Shown in pieces: positions 6,146 to 12,415 of a DNA stretch of 12,415 nt. Numbering within the stretch: position 1 is the stretch's first letter; every line of letters begins with the position of its first letter. Under the pieces are notes generated by a model, which was given only the letters and a program-made list of their open reading frames with translations, was not told the DNA's origin and did no database searches. The stretch is taken from assembly GCA_964448645.1 (NCBI GenBank), contig CAYUZY010000058.1:1-12415 (forward strand), read 5' to 3'. The position numbers were made by a program, and so were the translations under genes. Source of the DNA: GCA-2719315 sp964448645 (GTDB lineage: Bacteria; Bacteroidota; Bacteroidia; Flavobacteriales; Flavobacteriaceae).

Positions 6146-9100
6146 ATGTTACCAGCTAAACAAGGACTTTACTCCCCTGACTTTGAACACGATAACTGTG
6201 GAGCCGGTTTCATTTGTAGTCTAAAAGGCAAAAAAACAAATGATATTATTCATAAAGCATTAAGTATATTAGAATGTTTAGAGCATAGAGGAGCTATCAG
6301 CTCTGATGGAAAAACTGGAGATGGAGCAGGTATCCTTATTGAAATCCCAGACAAATTTTTAAGAAAAGAATGTGATTTTAAATTACCTAAAATTAATGAA
6401 TATGCTGTTGGAATGGTTTTTTTACCAAAAAAAGAAAATCAAAGAAATTATTGTATTGGAGTACTTGAAAATGAAATTAAGAATCAAGGGCTTAAAATTC
6501 TTGGTTGGAGAAAAGTTCCTGTTGAAAAAACTGTAGTTGGTAAAATTGCTAAAGAAACTGAACCTACAATAATGCAAGTTTTTATTGGTAAAGGTTCTGC
6601 CAAAATTAATGAACATGTATTTAATGTTAAACTATTTATTGCCAGGAAAATATCTGAACACACTATAATAGCATCCAAATTATCTCAATCATCATACTTT
6701 TATTTACCTAGTTTATCTAGGCATACACTTATTTACAAAGGACTTTTAGTTCCAGAAGACATAAGATTATATTACAAAGACTTATCAGATCCATTAGTTA
6801 TCACTAGATTGGCCCTTGTACATCAAAGATTTTCAACTAACACATTCCCAACTTGGGACCTTGCTCAACCTTTTAGGTACATGTGTCACAATGGAGAAAT
6901 TAACACATTTAAGGGTAATATTAGTAGGATGAATGCCAGAGAAGAGTTATTTAAAAGCAATTTGTTTGGAGATGATATTAAAAAAATTCTTCCAATTATA
7001 CTACCTGATAAATCCGATTCCTCTTCAATGGATATGGTAGTTGAATTTTTGCTTACAACTGGAAGATCATTGCCAGAAGTTATGATGATGATGGTTCCAG
7101 AAGCATGGGAAAAACATAAATCAATGGATGATGACAAAAAAGCCTTTTACGAATATAATTCTTGTATAATGGAACCATGGGATGGTCCCGCTTCAATTCC
7201 ATTTACTGATGGAAAATATATTGGGGCTCTTCTCGATAGAAACGGTTTAAGACCTTCTCGATACTCTGTAACTAAGGATGGTTATGTAATTATGTCCTCT
7301 GAAACTGGAGTCTTAGAAATTAAACCTGAAAATGTTGAACGACATGGAAGGTTAGAGCCGGGAAAAATGTTTTTAGTTAATATGAATGAAGGAAGAATTA
7401 TTGAAGATGAAGAAATTAAAAAAGAAATTTCAACAAAAAACCCATATCGTGAATGGTTAAATAAAAATATAGTTCCATTAAGTGATATTAATTATACTGG
7501 AAATATAAAAGAATATGAAAAAGAAGGTTTTGAAATTAGGCTAAGAATTTTCGGATATACTCAAGAAGACATTAAAACTATAATAAATCCAATGAGTGCA
7601 AATGCCAAGGAAGCTATTGGATCTATGGGAACTGATACTCCTTTAGCAGTGCTCTCTGACAGACCTCAATTACTGTATAATTATTTCAAACAACTCTTTG
7701 CTCAAGTTACTAATCCTCCTTTAGATGGTATTAGAGAAGAAATAGTTACTGACACAAGCTTAAGTATTGGAAAAGATTATAATATTTTTGAAATTATACC
7801 TAATCATGCAAAAAAACTTAAAATTAAGAATCCAGTAATTTCAAATGAGGATCTGGATAAAATTAAAAATATTAATAAAAAAGATTTTAAAGCTCATTCA
7901 GTTAAAGCCTTATATAATATTAAAAAAGGATTAAATGGTTTAGAAATTTCTTTAGATGAAATGATTTCTTCTATAAAAAAGGCCATTGATAATGGTGTTA
8001 ATATTATAATTTTATCGGACAGAGGTGTTTCAAAAACTCTTGCCCCAGTTCCAATTTTATTAGCATGTGCACATACTCATAATTTTTTTAAAAAATCTAG
8101 ACAAAGGTCAAAGTTTGGAATAATAATTGAATCTGCAGAACCAAGAGAACCTCATCATTTTTCTCTTTTATTTGGTTATGGCGCAAGTGCAATTAACCCA
8201 TATATGGTTAATGAAATTATTGAGTATCAAGTTAAAAATAAAATTTTAAAATTATCAGTAGAAAAAGCTATTTCCAATTTTAACATAGCCGTTGCTAAAG
8301 GAATAATTAAAGTAATGAATAAAATAGGAATTTCTACACTTCATTCCTATAGAGGATCTCAAATTTTTGAAGCCCTAGGTCTATCAACAAAATTTGTAGA
8401 TAAATATTTTTGTAATACAAGTACTAGAATTGAAGGTGTTAATTTGTATGAAATACAGAATGAAATAAATATTAGACATCAAAAAGCATATATTAATAAC
8501 CTGTCAAATGAATTATCTCTAGAAATAGGTGGTGAATATAGATGGAGAAGAAATGGTGAAATTCATTCAGTTAATCCCTCCACCATATCTAAACTTCAAC
8601 AGGCTTCCAGAAAAAATGATTATAAAAGCTACCTGATTTTTTCGAAGCTTATAAATGAACAAAATAAAAAATTAATGACCCTAAGAGGGATGTTTGAATT
8701 TTCAAATTTTGATCCAATTCCAATAAATCAAGTTGAACCTTGGACAGATATTGTAAAACGATTTAAAACTGGGGCCATGTCACTTGGATCAATTAGTCAA
8801 GAAGCTCATGAAAATTTAGCAATTGCTATGAATCGTCTTGGAGGAAAAAGTAATTCTGGTGAAGGTGGTGAAGATCCAAAAAGATTTTACCCAGATAAAA
8901 ATGGAGATCTAAGAAATAGTGCAATAAAACAAGTAGCATCTGGCAGGTTTGGTGTGTCAAGTTATTATTTAAGTTCAGCTAAAGAAATTCAAATAAAAAT
9001 GGCTCAAGGAGCAAAACCTGGAGAAGGAGGTCAATTACCTGGTCCAAAGGTTAACCCTTATATTGCCTCTGTTAGAAATTCTACTCCATATGTTGGTTTA

Positions 9101-10648
9101 ATTTCTCCCCCTCCTCATCATGACATTTATTCGATTGAAGATTTAGCTCAATTAATTTATGATTTAAAAAACGCAAACAGACAGGCTAGAATAAATGTAA
9201 AATTAGTTTCTGAAGTTGGTGTTGGAACAATTGCAGCTGGTGTTTCGAAAGCTAAAGCTGACGTTATTCTAATATCAGGCTACGATGGGGGAACTGGAGC
9301 ATCTCCTTTGACTTCTTTAAAACATGCTGGTCTTCCATGGGAACTTGGTATTGCTGAAGCTCAACAAACTTTAGTGCTAAATAACTTAAGAAGTAGAATA
9401 ATTCTTGAATGTGATGGACAAATGAAAACAGGTAGAGATGTTGCTATAGCTTGTCTTTTAGGTGCTGAAGAGTTTGGGTTTTCAACAGCTCCATTAATTG
9501 CATCAGGATGTATAATGATGCGTGCATGTCATCTTAATACTTGTCCTGTAGGAATAGCAACACAAGATCCTGAATTAAGAAAAAATTTTAAAGGTAAGCC
9601 TGAACACGTTATTAATTATATGCATTTTGTTGCAGAGGAGTTAAGAAAAATAATGTCTGACCTTGGATTTAGAACAGTTAATGAAATGGTGGGTCAATCT
9701 CAAAAATTAAATATGAAAAAAGCTATAAATCACTTTAAAGCTCAGGGTATAGATCTTTCAAAGATACTTTATAAGCCTAATAATTCAGATCAAGTTGACA
9801 ATTATAATACTGAAATACAAAATCATAACTTAAATAATGTTTTAGACTTTAAAATTCTTAATGAAGTTCAAAATTCAATAAATAAAAAAGAAAAAATTAA
9901 TTTAAAATATTTTATAAAAAATACAGATAGGACAATTGGAGCTATTTTAAGTAATGAAATTTCAAAAATTTATGGATCTGATGGTTTGCCAGAGAATACT
10001 ATAAATATCCATTTTACAGGAACAGCTGGTCAAAGCTTTGGAGCATTTTCTGTTAAAGGTCTTTCTTTAAAATTAGAAGGAACTGGAAATGATTATTTTG
10101 GTAAAGGTTTATCAGGGGCTACTTTGATTGCAAAAGTTCCAAATAAAGCAACTTTTATAGCAAACAAAAATATCATTATTGGAAATGTAGCTTTATATGG
10201 TGCAACTTCTGGAGAAGTATATATTAATGGTATTGCAGGTGAAAGATTCTGTGTTAGAAATTCTGGAGCAACTGCAATTGTTGAAGGAATTGGAGATCAT
10301 GGATGTGAGTACATGACAGGTGGAATAGCAATTATTTTAGGAGATTTTGGAAGAAATTTTGCTGCTGGAATGAGTGGAGGTATTGCTTATATATATGATA
10401 AACAAGGTGTTTTTGATGAAAAGAAATTCAACTTAGAAATGGTAGAACTTGAAAGTTTAAAAAATGATGATATTAAAACACTTAAAAAAAATATCCAAAA
10501 TCATTTAAAATATACGAATAGCTCTTTAGCAAAAAACATTTTAAATTCTTGGACTAAAGAAATTAAAAATTTTATAAAAATTATGCCTAGTGATTATAAA
10601 AAAGCACTGGAAATGATTAAAAACCAAAAGTCAGATAAAATAATGTAA
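6146..10648 (+). CDS. gltB: glutamate synthase [NADPH], large (alpha) subunit
   Basis: GltB releases ammonia from glutamine and channels it to 2-oxoglutarate, so two glutamates form. At 1500 aa it has the usual size. Seventeen propeptide residues precede Cys18 in DNCGAGF, the expected N-terminal nucleophile after processing. The glutaminase domain runs to about 430 and includes HQRFSTNTFPTW and HNGEINT near 225-255, and RNGLRPSRY near 364-372. The central domain spans about 480-770 (AQVTNPPLDGIREE). The FMN-binding synthase domain spans about 800-1210, with GGKSNSGEGGEDPKRF near 900-915 and GYDGGTGASPLTS near 1045-1060. Cys1122, Cys1128 and Cys1133 (Cx5Cx4C) would hold the [3Fe-4S] cluster. 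The C-terminal Gly-rich beta-helix domain (about 1260-1470) shows repeated G-x-x-x-G turns. All key residues are present. The TAA stop shares its last base with the gltD ATG, which points to the NADPH-dependent two-subunit enzyme rather than a ferredoxin type. Confidence 0.98.
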   Translation: MLPAKQGLYSPDFEHDNCGAGFICSLKGKKTNDIIHKALSILECLEHRGAISSDGKTGDGAGILIEIPDKFLRKECDFKLPKINEYAVGMVFLPKKENQRNYCIGVLENEIKNQGLKILGWRKVPVEKTVVGKIAKETEPTIMQVFIGKGSAKINEHVFNVKLFIARKISEHTIIASKLSQSSYFYLPSLSRHTLIYKGLLVPEDIRLYYKDLSDPLVITRLALVHQRFSTNTFPTWDLAQPFRYMCHNGEINTFKGNISRMNAREELFKSNLFGDDIKKILPIILPDKSDSSSMDMVVEFLLTTGRSLPEVMMMMVPEAWEKHKSMDDDKKAFYEYNSCIMEPWDGPASIPFTDGKYIGALLDRNGLRPSRYSVTKDGYVIMSSETGVLEIKPENVERHGRLEPGKMFLVNMNEGRIIEDEEIKKEISTKNPYREWLNKNIVPLSDINYTGNIKEYEKEGFEIRLRIFGYTQEDIKTIINPMSANAKEAIGSMGTDTPLAVLSDRPQLLYNYFKQLFAQVTNPPLDGIREEIVTDTSLSIGKDYNIFEIIPNHAKKLKIKNPVISNEDLDKIKNINKKDFKAHSVKALYNIKKGLNGLEISLDEMISSIKKAIDNGVNIIILSDRGVSKTLAPVPILLACAHTHNFFKKSRQRSKFGIIIESAEPREPHHFSLLFGYGASAINPYMVNEIIEYQVKNKILKLSVEKAISNFNIAVAKGIIKVMNKIGISTLHSYRGSQIFEALGLSTKFVDKYFCNTSTRIEGVNLYEIQNEINIRHQKAYINNLSNELSLEIGGEYRWRRNGEIHSVNPSTISKLQQASRKNDYKSYLIFSKLINEQNKKLMTLRGMFEFSNFDPIPINQVEPWTDIVKRFKTGAMSLGSISQEAHENLAIAMNRLGGKSNSGEGGEDPKRFYPDKNGDLRNSAIKQVASGRFGVSSYYLSSAKEIQIKMAQGAKPGEGGQLPGPKVNPYIASVRNSTPYVGLISPPPHHDIYSIEDLAQLIYDLKNANRQARINVKLVSEVGVGTIAAGVSKAKADVILISGYDGGTGASPLTSLKHAGLPWELGIAEAQQTLVLNNLRSRIILECDGQMKTGRDVAIACLLGAEEFGFSTAPLIASGCIMMRACHLNTCPVGIATQDPELRKNFKGKPEHVINYMHFVAEELRKIMSDLGFRTVNEMVGQSQKLNMKKAINHFKAQGIDLSKILYKPNNSDQVDNYNTEIQNHNLNNVLDFKILNEVQNSINKKEKINLKYFIKNTDRTIGAILSNEISKIYGSDGLPENTINIHFTGTAGQSFGAFSVKGLSLKLEGTGNDYFGKGLSGATLIAKVPNKATFIANKNIIIGNVALYGATSGEVYINGIAGERFCVRNSGATAIVEGIGDHGCEYMTGGIAIILGDFGRNFAAGMSGGIAYIYDKQGVFDEKKFNLEMVELESLKNDDIKTLKKNIQNHLKYTNSSLAKNILNSWTKEIKNFIKIMPSDYKKALEMIKNQKSDKIM

Positions 10649-12114
10649 TGGGAAAATTAAGGGGTTTTATGGAATTTGATAAGCTTGAGGAATATACTCA
10701 TGATCCCAAAAGACGTGTTAAAAATTATAAGGAGTTTACAATTTCTCCAAAAGTAAAAGAACTTCAGAATCAAGGAGCAAGATGTATGGATTGTGGAGTC
10801 CCTTTTTGTCACAGTGGATGTCCTCTTGGTAATTTAATTCCTGATTTTAATGATCACGTTTATAACAACGATTGGCAAAAGGCACTATCTGTTCTTCACT
10901 CAACAAATAATTTTCCTGAATTTACTGGAAGATTATGTCCTGCTCCATGTGAAGAATCATGTGTTTTAGGAATAGTAAACCCTCCAGTTTCAATTGAGTT
11001 AATTGAAAAATATATCATTGAAAGGGGTTTTTCTGAAGGATGGGTTAAACCAAATCTTCCAAAAAAAAGAACTGGAAAAAAAATTGCTATAGTTGGATCA
11101 GGTCCAGCAGGACTAGCAGCAGCTCAACAACTAAATTCGGTTGGACATTCAGTTACTGTATATGAAAAAGAAAATAAAGTTGGAGGTCTTTTGAGATATG
11201 GAATTCCAGATTTTAAATTAGAAAAAACAATAATTGATAGAAGATTAAATATTTTAAAAAAAGAAGGTATTAAGTTTATATGTAATTCAGAAATAGGGAA
11301 AAATGTTTCAGTTAAAGAAATTGATTCAAATTTTGATGCTATATTATTAGCAACAGGTGCAACTTTAAAAAGAGAACTTCCTATAAAAGGCAATAATCTT
11401 AAAGGTGTTGTCCAAGCAATGGATTTTTTACCTCACAACAACAAATTTATTGATAATCAACATAAATTATTAGATAAATATAATGCTAAAAATAAAAATG
11501 TAATTGTCATTGGTGGAGGGGATACTGGATCAGATTGTATAGGCACTTCAAATAGACATGGAGCTTCTAGTGTTACAAATTTTGAAATAATGGCCAAACC
11601 TTTTAAAGACAGAACAAATGATTACCCTTGGCCCTTCTGGCCAGTAAAACTTAAAACTAGCTCATCCCATCAAGAAGGAGGTGAAAGAAAGTGGAGTATT
11701 TTAACTAAAGAATTTGTTGGTGATAAAAATGGCAATTTAAAAAGTTTAAAAACTGTAGAAGTAGAGTGGAAAAAGACTGATGGACAAAAACTTAACCTTA
11801 AAGAAATACCAAAATCTGAAAAAGAATGGCCATGTGAATTAGCACTTTTAGCTCTTGGTTTTACTGGCCCCGAAAAATCACTTCCTGAACAATTTGGTAT
11901 TAATTTGAATAAAAAAAATAATATTATTTCTAGTGATAATTATCAAACCTTAAAATCAAAGGTTTTTGTTGCTGGTGATTGTAGAAGAGGTCAATCTTTA
12001 ATTGTTTGGGCAATTTCTGAAGGAAGAGAAGCTGCTTATCATATTGACACTTTTTTAATGGGTAAATCTAATCTTTCTCAAAAAAATATTTCTGGAGATT
12101 TAATTGATATGTAA
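10648..12114 (+). CDS. gltD: glutamate synthase [NADPH], small (beta) subunit
   Basis: GltD takes electrons from NADPH through FAD and iron-sulfur clusters and delivers them to GltB. The 488-residue length is typical. The N-terminal region carries Cys46, Cys49, Cys54, Cys58 and then Cys97, Cys101, Cys105, in the arrangement that binds the two [4Fe-4S] clusters. The first dinucleotide fold is IVGSGPAG (148-155), the FAD site, followed by VGGLLRYGIPDFKL. The second is VIVIGGGDTGSD (285-296), the NADPH site. AGDCRRGQSLIVWAISEGR (442-460) is the conserved C-terminal FAD-contact segment. Start and stop of the pair overlap as TAATG, favouring coupled, equal synthesis with GltB. The gene ends 1-2 nt before a hairpin whose U-tract serves the opposite strand, so its own transcription end is unclear. 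GltD-like subunits occur in other oxidoreductases, but the gltB partner settles the assignment. Confidence 0.98.
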   Translation: MGKLRGFMEFDKLEEYTHDPKRRVKNYKEFTISPKVKELQNQGARCMDCGVPFCHSGCPLGNLIPDFNDHVYNNDWQKALSVLHSTNNFPEFTGRLCPAPCEESCVLGIVNPPVSIELIEKYIIERGFSEGWVKPNLPKKRTGKKIAIVGSGPAGLAAAQQLNSVGHSVTVYEKENKVGGLLRYGIPDFKLEKTIIDRRLNILKKEGIKFICNSEIGKNVSVKEIDSNFDAILLATGATLKRELPIKGNNLKGVVQAMDFLPHNNKFIDNQHKLLDKYNAKNKNVIVIGGGDTGSDCIGTSNRHGASSVTNFEIMAKPFKDRTNDYPWPFWPVKLKTSSSHQEGGERKWSILTKEFVGDKNGNLKSLKTVEVEWKKTDGQKLNLKEIPKSEKEWPCELALLALGFTGPEKSLPEQFGINLNKKNNIISSDNYQTLKSKVFVAGDCRRGQSLIVWAISEGREAAYHIDTFLMGKSNLSQKNISGDLIDM

Positions 12115-12115
12115 T

Positions 12116-12148
12116 AAAAAAAGACCCTTAGTTAAAAACCAAGGGTCT
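12116..12148 (-). terminator. intrinsic terminator of the rRNA operon
   Basis: The arms AGACCCTT (12122-12129) and AAGGGTCT (12141-12148) pair perfectly over 8 bp around an 11-nt loop. Read on the minus strand, the stem runs straight into seven T residues (12116-12122), the form of a factor-independent terminator. It lies a few bases past the 5S 3' end. On the plus strand the same hairpin is followed by CGAGGAAGG, with no U-tract, so it should not work efficiently for gltBD. Confidence 0.88.
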
Positions 12149-12152
12149 CGAG

Positions 12153-12262
12153 GAAGGCGGCGACATACTCTCCCACCTAATGGCAGTACCATCTGCGCTA
12201 ATGGGCTTAACTTCTCTGTTCGAGATGGGAAGAGGTGAGCCCCATTGCAATAACCACCCTAA
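12153..12262 (-). rRNA. rrf: 5S ribosomal RNA
   Basis: The minus strand carries the conserved 5S core: GGGGCTCACCTCTTCCCAT, then CGAACAGAGAAGTTAAGCCC, and GCGCAGATGGTACTGCC followed by GGTGGGAGAGTATGTCG. The ends pair as helix I: bases 12260-12253 (AGGGUGGU) pair with 12154-12161, including G-U pairs. At about 110 nt it has normal length, and the sequence resembles flavobacterial 5S. Exact ends are set by the helix and may be off by two or three bases. It is followed directly by the terminator. Confidence 0.95.
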
Positions 12263-12348
12263 TTTTCGTAGCGTTATGCACTACTTAATATTTTGACATA
12301 AAGAAAAAATATATAGAATTTTTTACAAATTTTAATTAAGAAAAAGTA

Positions 12349-12415
12349 TCACGATAGGCTTACGGGTAATTAGTATCACTCGGCTATGACATTACTGCCT
12401 TTACACCTGTGACCT
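12349..12415 (-). rRNA. rrl: 23S ribosomal RNA, 3' end (partial)
   Basis: The minus strand reads into the terminal part of 23S rRNA: the segment GAGTGATACTAATTACCCGT followed by AAGCCT aligns with the E. coli end, ACTAATGAACCGTGAGGCTT. The 3' end is placed near 12349 by that comparison and could be off by several bases. The rest of the gene lies beyond the window. The 86-nt spacer to 5S (12263-12348) is A/T-rich, and I see no tRNA or other gene in it. Confidence 0.9.

Noticed and set aside
6422..7137. Minus-strand open frames inside gltB
   Set aside because: They are antisense to conserved gltB coding sequence; the compositions are those of reverse-strand shadows.
11124..11393. 89-aa minus-strand open frame inside gltD
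   Set aside because: It is antisense to the FAD-binding region of gltD and shows no independent features.
12263..12348. Spacer between 23S and 5S examined for a tRNA or small RNA
   Set aside because: It is 86 nt of A/T-rich sequence with no cloverleaf or stable hairpin.
1..12415. Mobile elements, CRISPR arrays, phage or defence genes
   Set aside because: No transposase, terminal inverted repeats, spaced direct repeats or recognisable defence domains were found; all large genes are core metabolism or transport.

Overview
The window reads as core-genome DNA from a low-GC member of the Bacteroidota, most likely class Flavobacteriia. The base composition is strongly A+T-rich, with long A/T runs in and between genes. 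The FolC, AnmK, NhaD, TonB, GltB and 5S rRNA sequences all have the form I associate with flavobacteria. Most genes lack a Shine-Dalgarno sequence, and the best promoter-like site has the Bacteroidota TAnnTTTG form. A streamlined marine flavobacterium would fit the composition and tight packing, but that is inference.

Layout: (1) Positions 1-55 hold the 5' part of a tRNA-Val(UAC) on the minus strand, cut by the window edge. (2) Positions 120-5947 are a minus-strand run of seven genes, transcribed right to left: anmK (anhydro-MurNAc kinase), nhaD (Na+/H+ antiporter), exbB, exbD, a TonB-type energy transducer, folC (folylpolyglutamate/dihydrofolate synthase) and a small one-helix membrane protein. 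The spacings and overlaps (35 nt, 15 nt, 1-nt overlap, 4-nt overlap, 4 nt, 55 nt) suggest one operon. (3) Positions 5948-6145 are a 198-bp divergent intergenic region with a candidate promoter and a dyad in front of gltB. (4) Positions 6146-12114 are gltB and gltD on the plus strand, sharing a TAATG stop/start, and encode both subunits of NADPH-dependent glutamate synthase. (5) Positions 12116-12415 are the end of an rRNA operon on the minus strand: the 3' end of 23S, a spacer, 5S and an intrinsic terminator. It converges on gltD with almost no gap.

How the genes work together: gltBD assimilates nitrogen by turning glutamine plus 2-oxoglutarate into two glutamates. FolC adds glutamate to folates. 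AnmK returns a cell-wall sugar to metabolism. ExbB/ExbD/TonB uses the inner-membrane ion gradient to power outer-membrane TonB-dependent transport, and NhaD exchanges Na+ and H+ across the same membrane. No mobile element, CRISPR array, toxin-antitoxin pair or defence system is visible, and I do not see an undescribed system. The points most worth a second look are the antiporter/ExbBD/TonB linkage, an ExbB without the usual third-helix Glu, a TonB with a charged rather than proline-rich linker and a conserved-looking Cys pair, the dyad at the gltB promoter, and the one-sided terminator between gltD and the rRNA operon.
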